From NCBI GenBank assembly GCA_928724745.1, contig CAKMXJ010000003.1, positions 1,054,001 to 1,118,000 on the forward strand: a stretch of 64,000 nt of DNA. Direction: 5' to 3'. Below are positions 39,558 to 49,600 of the stretch, piece by piece (position 1 is the stretch's first letter; every line of letters starts with the position of its first letter). Both the position numbers and the translations under genes were made by a program. The DNA comes from Anthracocystis setariae. Lineage: Eukaryota; Basidiomycota; Ustilaginomycetes; Ustilaginales; Ustilaginaceae. The notes beneath the pieces are model-generated. The model saw only the letters and a list, made by a program, of their open reading frames with translations. It was not told the DNA's origin and did no database searches.

Positions 39558-42410
39558 TTACAGGCCGATCCAGGAGCTGCGGCCGCCGGGGTTGTGTAAT
39601 CTGGAGGTGGCGATTTTGATTCTGGATGTGGCGGTGGCGGACAGTGGGCTTTGTTGGAGGGGGTTGGAGTCTTGGTGGTGGTGGTGGTGGTGGTAGTGGT
39701 TTGTGGGTAGGGGGGTTGTTGGGATTCTGGGGGTGTTGGGAGCGTTGGAGAAGTTGTTCTGATCGGGTGTGGTGCCGTTGCTTCCGATGCTTGAGCTTGC
39801 GTCTAGTGAAAGGGGTCTCTGATGCAACTTGGTTGATTCCTCAACTGCCACACCACCTCCACCGCTTGAAAGAATTAGGTACGCTTCGGCACACCATTCG
39901 TACCAAACCCGTGAGCCATCTGTCATCCTCCACATGGAGACATCCAACTCGGCGCCACCGGGCAAATACAACGGTTCTCGAAAGGGGAAATAGATAGGGA
40001 ACCAGCTCAGCATATCTTTGGATCCCCTGACAGGATCCGGATGGATGGAAAGCGTCACGTTGTCGTACAGATGCGCTTCGAAATATCCGGCCAAACCGTG
40101 ACAAGTGCCAGCCTGCGGAATGTGGAATGTATGTTTGACCGAACGGATGTTGTGGCCGTTCGAAGTGGGCAGGCCTGTCTCGTCGTACACGAGCGGCATC
40201 ATCGAAGACGGTCGATGTTCGAACGTCCAACTTTCTTGCACTTGGTCCACATTCAGACGGCCTCCAACTTCAGCGAGCAGCGCGACGTTCTGGAATAGAA
40301 CCACGTACGGAGTCTCGGAACTCTTCTGTACTGCAGAAGAGAGCGCTGCGTTGGATCCGTTGAGCACCTCCTGATGAAGCTTACTCGAAGACAAAGGTGA
40401 TAGAAATGCCGTGTACGAAGACGGAATGGAGATGCCGTTGGGTTTCAGGAAGCGCATGGCTCCGTCCAAGCATTCCGGAGACAGCTCGTTGTCTCCAAAA
40501 CTTCCCAACAGCTCGCTGACCACAATTTCGGGTCTCTCAGCCATCGTTGTGGGCACTGGCAACTTGCGCATGTCCCCGAACTGCACTTTGACCTGATCTC
40601 CCCATTCTAGAGCCTGCCTTTCTTGCAGAGTCACCAAGGCATTCGGGTTCTTCTCGACTGCCACCACCTTTACCGACCTACCTGCTCGATCCGCTGCATT
40701 CAGACACCTGTCCACCAATGGCCCCCTTCCGGCGCCACAAACCCATATCAACGTACTCGACCCAGCCGGCCGATCCGACAAGGCTTTCCACACAGCCTCC
40801 TCGTACAGGGCGTACTTGACAGGATCCCTCTCAAACACCTCATACGTGGTGCCCTCGAGGTTGTCCATCAACGGCTGAAGCGGTGCTTGCAACCAATCTG
40901 TGTAGCCACTTGCAAACGAGTTCACGGCGCCTTCTGGCGGAGTCGCCTTCTCCAAGTGACGAACGTATTGCAGATACGCCATAGGACCGCCACGCGAATG
41001 AGTTGGTGGTGGACTTTGAACTCCGCTCAGGACTACGACGGGGTTCTTCTTGAACATGGTGCGGAAAAACGCCTGAGAAGCTTTGGAAAGCACGGGAAAG
41101 CCTTTGGCGTTGGCAAGGTAGCAAGTGCTGGGGACCCAAAGCATGCTCACCGGTTCAGCCATCCATCGCGCCAATATGGCTGGTCCAGGCAGCGGTGTGC
41201 TGAGATCGAGCGCCACTTGAAGTCGAGTATTGTACGAGCAAAGCTGACGGATCTGATCCCATGTCTCCCATGCCCAGTCGTCTTCGGCGCGCAGGAGGGC
41301 AGCCGAGGAGGTGGCAGATGCATGGGAAGCAGATGAACTCGCAGAAGCGGTACTGGCGGCTGTCGTAGATGCGGTAAGAACAGAAGCGTTCTTTCCGTTC
41401 TGTCGGGTAAGGATTCTGTTGAGCTGATAGGGAGAGGAGACGGGCAGCTGGATTGTAAGAGTCATCCACGCTCCTGCAGGGGCTGTTTCTGCACTTCCAC
41501 TGGAGAGGCAAGAGTTGATGGCTCTTGCGTAGTCGGCTAGGTAAGGCCGTCTAGCAGGATCCGATGACGGAGGAGGGACGATGACGTTCGAGATGCCCAA
41601 ATACGATGCGTAGGCAAGCTCTTGTCGCAACGCCAATTCGCAATCCAGGCGAACGCCTTCGTCGCAAGAGTCGAGTTCGATCCAAGCACTGGCCAGAGCA
41701 ACAACGCCTTCGGTTTCCTCGAGTTTGGTCAGGTTGACCTCGGAACGCTTGAATGCAGGTGCCTTGCGCCACTCCTCTGCTTGGCGTGCGATGAACGCGG
41801 AATTGTTGCCACCCAAGCTGCTGACGTTGGGCGAGGGCGAGGTGCGGATGCCGCCGTTGGTGTTGAAATGGGTCAGGCCTTGTCGGCTAGAGCTACGAGC
41901 GAGAGTAGCGCCCGAAGTCATGGGAACCGAGGTCAAGGGGGAAGGCGCCGCAGAAGATGCAAAAGCGCAAGGCAGGTCGGCAGGGTTGGCCAAGCAGAGC
42001 CTTTCCCATCGCTCCTTCCAACGTTGGTTGGCCAGTTCCACAACGATCAAGTCATACCCCTGCGATCGGGAGAGCGTGAGGGTCTTTTGTGCTGGGCTGA
42101 GGCCGTTGAGGGCTGCCGCTGTGATGGGATCCAGATCAGCGGTCAAGCCGAGCGCGGCCGGGGCAGGGCCGGTGGCAGTGTTGAGCGCGTTGGCATGCGA
42201 GGCTTCCGGTAGCGTAGGAAGTGCGGTCATGTTTTGCTGGATGTACGAACGTCGGTTGGGGTTGCCTGAAAGCGGTGTTGGCTGTACGGTGTGGACGAGA
42301 TCGAGTGCCGAAGTGGGCACATGCAGGGCGATGGACAGAGGCGGACGTGCGGACTCGGCGGAGGTGGACGGGAGAGTGGCCTCGGCGGCTCCAAAGCTGG
42401 AGGACGGCAT
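39558..42410 (-). CDS. PRMT5: protein arginine methyltransferase 5 (Skb1/Hsl7 type)
   Basis: Type II arginine methyltransferase making symmetric dimethylarginine on histones, Sm proteins and other targets. In fission yeast, Skb1 also binds the Shk1/PAK kinase and affects polarity and mitotic entry. The ATG at 42410 (MPSSSFGAAEAT) gives 950 residues, longer than human PRMT5 (637). The N-terminal half is the TIM-barrel region with inserts (for example Ala/Ser-rich residues about 338-358). The Rossmann part has WVCGAGRGPLVDR near residue 557 and the double-Glu loop E633/E642 in SELLGSFGDNELSPE, followed by the beta-barrel. The last about 90 residues are low complexity with a His run and Asn/Pro-rich stretches. 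It is divergent from SPT2. Confidence 0.95.
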   Translation of the reverse strand: MPSSSFGAAEATLPSTSAESARPPLSIALHVPTSALDLVHTVQPTPLSGNPNRRSYIQQNMTALPTLPEASHANALNTATGPAPAALGLTADLDPITAAALNGLSPAQKTLTLSRSQGYDLIVVELANQRWKERWERLCLANPADLPCAFASSAAPSPLTSVPMTSGATLARSSSRQGLTHFNTNGGIRTSPSPNVSSLGGNNSAFIARQAEEWRKAPAFKRSEVNLTKLEETEGVVALASAWIELDSCDEGVRLDCELALRQELAYASYLGISNVIVPPPSSDPARRPYLADYARAINSCLSSGSAETAPAGAWMTLTIQLPVSSPYQLNRILTRQNGKNASVLTASTTAASTASASSSASHASATSSAALLRAEDDWAWETWDQIRQLCSYNTRLQVALDLSTPLPGPAILARWMAEPVSMLWVPSTCYLANAKGFPVLSKASQAFFRTMFKKNPVVVLSGVQSPPPTHSRGGPMAYLQYVRHLEKATPPEGAVNSFASGYTDWLQAPLQPLMDNLEGTTYEVFERDPVKYALYEEAVWKALSDRPAGSSTLIWVCGAGRGPLVDRCLNAADRAGRSVKVVAVEKNPNALVTLQERQALEWGDQVKVQFGDMRKLPVPTTMAERPEIVVSELLGSFGDNELSPECLDGAMRFLKPNGISIPSSYTAFLSPLSSSKLHQEVLNGSNAALSSAVQKSSETPYVVLFQNVALLAEVGGRLNVDQVQESWTFEHRPSSMMPLVYDETGLPTSNGHNIRSVKHTFHIPQAGTCHGLAGYFEAHLYDNVTLSIHPDPVRGSKDMLSWFPIYFPFREPLYLPGGAELDVSMWRMTDGSRVWYEWCAEAYLILSSGGGGVAVEESTKLHQRPLSLDASSSIGSNGTTPDQNNFSNAPNTPRIPTTPLPTNHYHHHHHHQDSNPLQQSPLSATATSRIKIATSRLHNPGGRSSWIGL

Positions 42411-43190
42411 GGTGAAGGGTAGATGGAATTTCACGACCCTGAACGCAGGTTGTGGTCGGAAAGCAAGCGCTTCTGGTGACAGATGATGTCGGTGTTGAGC
42501 TTGGTTCCCCGACCTCGGCTTTTTGCTCGACAAACCCAAAATGCTGGCATATCCGAAAGACCAACACCCAAACAACACAAACAACCACGGAACCGCCCGA
42601 AACCGAATAAAATTCGTACCGTACCGTACCGTACCATGCACCCCTTGCAATTTTTAAAGCATGATGTTTTACGGTTTGTATGCCGCTTCCTGCTGCTGGC
42701 TCCACATCGAGTGAGAAACATTAAATTAATTCTAAATAATAATAACAATTAAATGATAAAAAAAAAATCAAAGGCTTGACACGCAACACGCGCTGGAAAA
42801 TGCCTTTCGAACGTCAGCCCCGATCGGGTTATAGCCCCCGATGACACCTCCGCACTTGGGAACTTGCAACTCGATTCGGATTGCATATAGACCACCTCAC
42901 CAACTACTACCTTTGCCATCCACGATTCGCTGTTGCCTGACACGAGATACGAACAAGTCGCTCCTTAACAAAACGGGTGGAACCATCTGGTCAACACCAG
43001 AGGGATCGCTTCGACAACCATCATCAATGCTGTTCGCAGCTCTCTAGACCACTCTCACCGACCCGCACCTGCTCTTGTCGCACGGACCGAAATCAGATCC
43101 TCGACGATTGCGCGCCCGAGCACCAAACGTCGGTGGACGATTAACCTCAGGACTGCCTTTTACTACCACCTTCCCCTCAAGCTGGGCACA
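42411..43190. promoter_or_regulatory. divergent promoter region of PRMT5 and SPT2
   Basis: 780 bases between head-to-head genes, with a four-unit GTACC repeat at 42616..42635, an AT-rich stretch around 42720..42770 and a run of A near 42760..42767. No gene seen. Confidence 0.5.
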
Positions 43191-44945
43191 ATGTCGAGCT
43201 ATGCTGCGCTCAAGCAGATGGCGCTCCAGAAGAAGGAGAAGGAGCAGGCTGCCCTCAATCTCGAGCGTGAGAGGAAAGAAAAGGAAGCAGCCGCCAAGAT
43301 TGCTGCGCGTGAAGCTGCAGAGAGGGAGCAGAAAGAGAGGGAACGTAAGATCCTCGTTCAGCGCATGGCTCGACAAAAACAGGAGGAAGCACGGGAGCGT
43401 CTGCGCAAGGAGCATGCTGTGCAGCTCAACCAGGAACAAATTGCTGACGACCAACACATGTCTGAAGCGAAAGCCGCTCTTGCCAAGCAAGGTCTGCAAG
43501 CTGCAGCAAAGTCAAAGTTGTCGAGACCATCAGGCTCGACGCACAAGGTGGATCTGTCCGACCGGCTCAAGAGGAGCTCCAACAACGGTGCCGCAGCTAA
43601 GAAGAAGCGGAAAACAGACGAAGATGACTTTGTCGGTAACCGGTTCGACAAGCGGGGCAAAGACCGAACCGACCGGGAGCCAACTTCGAGTGCTTCGAAA
43701 CGCAAGGCCATACCTATGACTCGTGAGGAAAAGCAAGCCATGAAGCGTGCTCGAGAGTTCGGCGCCGTACCCAGACTTGCTTCCATCAGCCGTCTCAATG
43801 TGGGCTCGGGATCGTCTCGCTCGAGTCCCAGCATCAGCGCTGGCGAGGACGAATCTCGCCTTTCGGCACGCGCACAACTCGCAAAGCAAAACGGTCTTGT
43901 TGCACTGGGTACCAAGAAGCGCGACCATCGCTCCATCGATGAGATCGAGCGCGATCTCAAACGCTTGAAAGAACAAAACGGACAGGCCAAGAGCGACGGT
44001 CCTTCCCAGACCGAGCTTGAACGCGAGGCTGCGCTGGCTAGAAGGCAGAAGGCGATGGAGCACAAGCGCAGAATGGATCAAGAAGCCAGGCAGAGGGCAG
44101 CGCTCAAGAAAACATCCGACAATGACGACGAGAAAGACCTGTTTGGTTCGGCATCCGAGGACGAGCCGGCATCCAGTCGCAAATCCTCGCCGCAGAAATC
44201 GAGCAACTCGACGGTACGTGAATCCGGGGATCGAGCATCCTCAAATACCTCGATCAAGCCTCGACCTTTATCGGACACCCAGATGAGGGAGCCAAGACCC
44301 ATCGCCTCGAGGTTGCCTGGCGGCATCAACCCAGCCGACTTCCTCCCTGGCGCACCTCTACGCCCAGAAGCAATGGCTAGGCTCGCGCAGAAAAGCAAAC
44401 CGGCATCCCCGGCTCGCCGATCTCCCGAATTGGACGCCCCAACGCGGACCAAACGTGCATCGGAAGCCAGACCACCGTCTACAAATACTGCTTCTGCGTC
44501 GTCAGCTGCTCCCCCCAAACGGGAAACCGCACGAGATCGCTTTATCCGCGAGCAAGAAGAGAAGAAGAAAGCCGCACCACTTCCAATATCGAGCAAATCG
44601 TCCGGACGTCGCATCGATGAGTACGACAGCGACGAGGAAGCGTACCAAGACGAGTACGAAAGCGACATCGACGAGGACGAAGACGCGGAAGACGCTGATG
44701 GAGGTGGAGGACACAACTACCGAGACGAGATCTGGAAAATGTTCGGCAAAGATCGTCAGAAGTATGCGAGCAGGATCGTCGATAGCGATGATGATATGGA
44801 GGCGGATGCGGCGTCGGTGCTGCAGGAGGAGCTGAGGAGCTCAAGGCAGGCCAGAGAGGAAGATTTGAGAGAGGAACAGCTGGAAAAGCAAAGAGAAAAA
44901 GAGAAACTGCTTCGCAAGCAGGCGGGCAAGAAGGCCGGGCGCTAG
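43191..44945 (+). CDS. SPT2: SPT2 chromatin/histone-binding protein
   Basis: Nuclear histone H3-H4 chaperone that helps keep nucleosomes during transcription. One exon, 584 residues, start MSSYAALKQMALQKKEK. The first 110 residues are a highly charged coiled coil of Glu, Lys, Arg and Ala. The middle is basic and Ser-rich. The C-terminal SPT2 domain (about 470-584) is visible as YDSDEEAYQDEYESDIDEDEDAED, then YRDEIWKMFGKDRQKYASR, SDDDMEADAASVLQEELRSSRQAREEDLREE. The GKDR and LQEE.SSR.A..ED elements and the terminal Lys-rich tail are typical of SPT2. Confidence 0.93.
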   Translation: MSSYAALKQMALQKKEKEQAALNLERERKEKEAAAKIAAREAAEREQKERERKILVQRMARQKQEEARERLRKEHAVQLNQEQIADDQHMSEAKAALAKQGLQAAAKSKLSRPSGSTHKVDLSDRLKRSSNNGAAAKKKRKTDEDDFVGNRFDKRGKDRTDREPTSSASKRKAIPMTREEKQAMKRAREFGAVPRLASISRLNVGSGSSRSSPSISAGEDESRLSARAQLAKQNGLVALGTKKRDHRSIDEIERDLKRLKEQNGQAKSDGPSQTELEREAALARRQKAMEHKRRMDQEARQRAALKKTSDNDDEKDLFGSASEDEPASSRKSSPQKSSNSTVRESGDRASSNTSIKPRPLSDTQMREPRPIASRLPGGINPADFLPGAPLRPEAMARLAQKSKPASPARRSPELDAPTRTKRASEARPPSTNTASASSAAPPKRETARDRFIREQEEKKKAAPLPISSKSSGRRIDEYDSDEEAYQDEYESDIDEDEDAEDADGGGGHNYRDEIWKMFGKDRQKYASRIVDSDDDMEADAASVLQEELRSSRQAREEDLREEQLEKQREKEKLLRKQAGKKAGR

Positions 44946-45236
44946 CATCGACGTCACGCTTCCCGAGTCTTTTGACGCTGTCGCCGCTCGATTCACTTCA
45001 CATGGGCAATTGGAGCCAGTCCTCGCAATGCTGGCCCTCGACACTTATCATATCAGCATACATCACCACCCTGCACGCGGGATCACAGCAACGAAGGATC
45101 AAGCATTTTGCAATGGTAGTACATTCAATTGACGAGAGGGGACTGATGAAGTTTGCGACCGTTGGCGCAGGATATCGAACAGTATGCGAAGTGATGCCGA
45201 GATTGATAGAGAGTCCACACAAGCATCAACGAGCCT

Positions 45237-45887
45237 CTACTGAAGCTGAAGGACCCAAGCGCTTGCGGGCTGGATGCGGCGGTAGTAGTTGTCTATTGTC
45301 TCGGCGACTTTGAAGCCGAACTTTTCGTAAAACAGGCGAGCCTCATCGTTGGAAGTCTGAACATGTAGGTAGATTTGCTCCACCTTGACGGTCTTCTTGA
45401 CGGGTTCTGGCTTGGTCTCCTTTCCATTTTTATCCTTCTTTGGCTTTGGCAGGGGCGCCTCCCTGTCGATGATCTCAAGCTGCTTGCCTGGGGCGACATG
45501 ATCCAACACATGCTGCAACAGCGCCGATGCAATGCCAAGCCTTCGATATGGCGCCAACACGCCGAGCGTCATGATGTAGATCCTGACCATATCCTTCGAA
45601 ACGGGTTCCAAACGACAGCAGATAGTGCCCACAGCAACATCGTTGAAAAGGCCGAGCTTGCAGATCTCCTTGGCGTCAGGGTCGAGAACGTCCTTGTAGA
45701 ATCGCTCCGAGTATTGGACAGGAAAGAGAACGCTGTTGAGTTTTCGTAGTTGCCCAAGATTATTGGGTGTGAGCTGAGCTACATCCACTCGTTTTGGGAG
45801 GAGCGATCGGACTGGTGCAGCTGGACGGGGTTCGTAGCTCATCGGAGGAAGCGGCCAGGATGACAAGGCCGTAGCAGTGGCAGTCAT
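45237..45887 (-). CDS. NAA50: N-alpha-acetyltransferase Naa50 (Nat5/San)
   Basis: GNAT-fold acetyltransferase of the NatE type, acetylating N-terminal Met (Met-Leu and similar) and possibly lysines, often ribosome-associated through NatA. It has 216 residues. Visible features are the Naa50 hallmark VLFPVQY (53-59), the acetyl-CoA loop RRLGIA (115-120), and the C-terminal LHVQTSNDEARLFYEKFGF with YYRRI. Human Naa50 is about 169 residues. The extra length comes from an N-terminal extension of about 30 residues and a Lys/Pro/Glu insertion (about 144-169, KPKKDKNGKETKPEPVKK) before the VEQIYLHV strand. An internal Met16 (MSYEP) is an alternative start. It converges on SPT2. Confidence 0.93.
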   Translation of the reverse strand: MTATATALSSWPLPPMSYEPRPAAPVRSLLPKRVDVAQLTPNNLGQLRKLNSVLFPVQYSERFYKDVLDPDAKEICKLGLFNDVAVGTICCRLEPVSKDMVRIYIMTLGVLAPYRRLGIASALLQHVLDHVAPGKQLEIIDREAPLPKPKKDKNGKETKPEPVKKTVKVEQIYLHVQTSNDEARLFYEKFGFKVAETIDNYYRRIQPASAWVLQLQ

Positions 45888-46667
45888 GCTCGAGTGCAGA
45901 TGACAGTGCGTGTTCGCAGGAGATTGTTTGCCAACGTCGAAAGAGCGACAAGTAGACTAGAGTAGCATGTATTGCGGATGAGCCAGAAAGGATGAACCGA
46001 CAAAGTGGAAGCAATTGCGACTGCCCTTCTTCCTACCGCCCCAGATGTCTAGCTCAGCGTTTACGATCGCGTGCACTCGGTTGAAAGTGATCCACGTCCA
46101 GGCACCGGCCGAAAGAGACCTGCACCACGAAAAAGCGAATTCTTATTTTTACAAAAGTACAGCCGAGCTACCCTTCTTTATTTATTTATTTTTTTTTCTT
46201 TTTTTTTTTTTGGGTCCCGGTTCAGAGCAGCGTGGGGAACATCGCGACCCTGAGAGTATGCACTTGACCCATCGCTCTGCCCTACGCACGAGCCTTGATT
46301 CGCGACCATCCAGCTCTAGCTCGTTTCAGCCAACAAGGACTCCAACTGATTGGTGCACCACCTGCATCCGTTACCTCTACCTTCGCCAACTCCTGCTGAT
46401 CCGCATCCGCTGCAATCATTGATACCGAAAGCCGCCGATAATCCTAATGACGAACAAGGTTTCGGATTGCTAAGGGACGATTTCGGATCTACCGACGCTA
46501 GAGTCAGACTTTGACGATCTTATTGCTTTCAAGGCTCGCAAAGCCGCGATTCGGCAGAAGCACCATCAGGCTATTGCGGTCTTGTCGAAGCGCGAGTCAG
46601 GTCTTCGGCTGTGCCGTAGCAAACGCAAGTCGGCTCAGCCGCAGCATACAAGTCTCGGTTCGCAGTC
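45888..46667. promoter_or_regulatory. divergent promoter region of NAA50 and ROM2-like gene
   Basis: 780 bases between head-to-head genes. It contains a T-rich tract (about 46178..46212, TTTATTTATTTATTT then mostly T). Open frames across the downstream ATG in other frames are shadows. No extra gene seen. Confidence 0.5.
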
Positions 46668-49600
46668 ATGTCAGCGCAACAGCAGTATGACCATTATGGT
46701 CGCGGCTACCGACAGGCATCTCAGGAGTCGACATATCAACTCATGTCGCAAGAACTCGATCAATCAACCGACCAGTACTCTTCCGAATCTCGCGCCAACT
46801 ATCGCCCCTATGACCCTAGATACCCTTACGGACACTCTACCTCATACCAGCAAGACGATCGCATCGCTTCACAGCCTCAGCCTCAGCCTCAGCCTCATCC
46901 TCATCCTGCCACTTCCGATCCGCGTCACGCCTACGCCTCGCAACGCACACCTTCATACGAATCAGCGGCAACCTCGACCACTGATCAGTATCGTCGCATG
47001 CAGATCCGCGACCCTGCCCCAAACAGCGCCGTCCCGCAACAAGCGCAGCAGTATGCGGCCGATTCGGACTACAGGCAGGCATCTAGTCACTCGCAGCCGT
47101 ACCCGCACCAATCAAACCAGTCCCAGCTCTCAAACTACTATACGCAGACAGCATCTCAAAGTGCTTCTGTTGACAGGCAGCCTAGTCGATCCGCTTCTCG
47201 CTACACCTCATCAGGCACCGCCGCGTCAGCAAGGCCGAATCTTTCCCAGCAAAGCACTTCGTATGCCAATTCCGTGGTCCAGCAGTATGGATCGAATCGC
47301 TACGATGCTACGTCACGTCCTGTCTCGTCGTCAGCTAGTGGCATCATCAGCCTGTATACCGATGACGGTGCCACACCGCAAGTCGATCCAGGCTCATCGT
47401 TCGGTCAAGCCTCCATCGACTCTTACTACCGTACAGGTCCAACCCAAGCCCAGCACTCAGCTGCAGAGCAGCCGAACCCGACGCGCTATCCTTCCCAGCG
47501 TGTCGGCCGTCCCCTGCCGGCAACCCCTGCAGCCAAGCAACCAGATCGTCTGCCGCCTCCCTCACGCAGTCCCAGCACCTACAGTGGATCTACGCATACA
47601 ACTGGTGGATACGTTTCTGGTCCTGTCTCTCCGGCCTATCGTGATCGTAATGCCTCCGAGGGAGATGCCCAGCAAGGTTACTTCAATGCCAGATCCCCGC
47701 AGCCAACTCCTTGGTCTCCGCCAGTAACGCCTTCGGCCCAAACCAGCCTAGTTCCATCGTCTTCGTCCAGCTCGTATTCTGCACCTTCCTGGAGTCCTAC
47801 CCCTAGCACACACGGCACGCCTACCAGTCCCTACGGTCATCGTCCACTCCCTCCTGCCGCCAATTCTGCGGATCGCTCCTTTTCGCCCCCGCCCAGAGAA
47901 AGCTCCGCCGCCTCGCCACTTGCAACCTTCCGCTCGCCTTCGTATTCGCAAGGTGGCGCAAGAAAATGGTCGCCCACGCAGAATCGTGCCGATCCCGACC
48001 AACGTTCCGATGCAAGCCTCGGCCGCATGTATCGCGCCGCCTCTTCTGCCACACAGGCGAGTTCCGTCGATTCATCCAACGACCCAGCTGCGTATGATCC
48101 AAATGGTGTCGGTCAATATGCAACGCGTTTGCGCACTCGCAGCGAGGCTTCCGACTTGTCTTTGAGGCCGAGTCGATCCGCTCGTCAACCACTGCCCCCC
48201 ATTCCAGGCAGCTCCCCGTCAGCCAAGCCGAGCCTTCCTTTCGGTTACGGCCACTCAAGCAAGAAAGCCTCTGAGCAGTATTCGACGGCCGATTACTCAC
48301 GAACGCTACAGCCTTCGCAAGATACGATGCAAGAACGAGGCAGCTTGGGCCGTTCCCAATCATACGGGATTCGTAGCACCTCTGACCGCACTGGCGCTTC
48401 TCCTTTGCGTGATGAGAAGCGCGAGCTCGTTCAGAAGTACAACCACGAGCGATTCGACTCTCTTGCGTGGGAAGCCGTCAACGAACCCAAATCGCGTGCG
48501 ACCCAAGCATACGCAAAGCCGATAGCGCAGAATGATCGTCCAGAAGCACCTGAATGGTCGCTGCTCTCAACGGTGGCCCTGCTGTTAAGAGCCAACATCC
48601 CTCGTGGTGTCCAGATCAAGGGCAGTATCGACTATCCCAACAGTTTTACCGGCAAAGACGTGGTATCGACGCTGCAGGAACTCCTCCTCTCGAACCAAGT
48701 CGGCTCCGAACATGCGCTCGTTGCGTCGAGTGACGCCGTGAGCGTACGACAGGTGGCGCTGTCGTTGGCCAAGTCGCTCAAGAGTCAGCTCTTCTTCCAC
48801 GAGGTCGACTGGGGTGAGAAAGAACTGACCGATGATGTCGATGAAGTCTACACCTTCCTCGAGGACAGCCTGGCCGATCCCTCATCACAAGATGACCCGG
48901 ACGATTGGGCGGCCGCCCTCAACCACAATGCCGCTTTCGACTCCAGTCTTCGGCTTTCCATTGGGGGCGCTAACGGAGGCCTGGGCGGCAGTGGCGGTCC
49001 GCAACGCAAACGTACCAACCCGGTCATGACCGACGATGACTTGCCAAATGGCGTCTTCACGCCACTCACCAAGTGCTATAGTCCTCTGTGCGGAGTTGGC
49101 ACGCGGTCCTCCTGCTACAGCCCATCATGTCCAAATTCAACCGCAAGTCCTTTGCGAACGGGGATCTCCAACGCTGCCGAGGGTAACGCGAAGCTTGCTT
49201 CTTTGGAGGCTGGTCTCTCTGCTGACCAAGCCCAGAAGAGAGCCTGGGCCGAAATCGTCCCGCCTGAATTGCTCAAAAGCATTCCACAGGCTGAGATCGC
49301 TCGTCAAAATGCCATCCTCGAGACGATTCAGAAAGAGGAAGAGTTCTTGGCGGACTTGGAGCTGCTCGACAGTCTCTTTGTGCAGGGACTGCAAAAACCC
49401 AGCGACGCTGGTGATCCTCCGCCGCTGCCGATCGGCCCAGAGCGCGACGATTTCATTCGCGAAGTGTTTGGCAACCACCGTGAGCTAGCAGCGCATATCC
49501 GTGCATTGGTGGAGCGCATGCATATCCGTCAGAGAGAGGAGAATCCCATCGTTCAGACGGTTGGTGATCTTCTGCTGAGTGCCGCTCTCGACTGGGGTGA

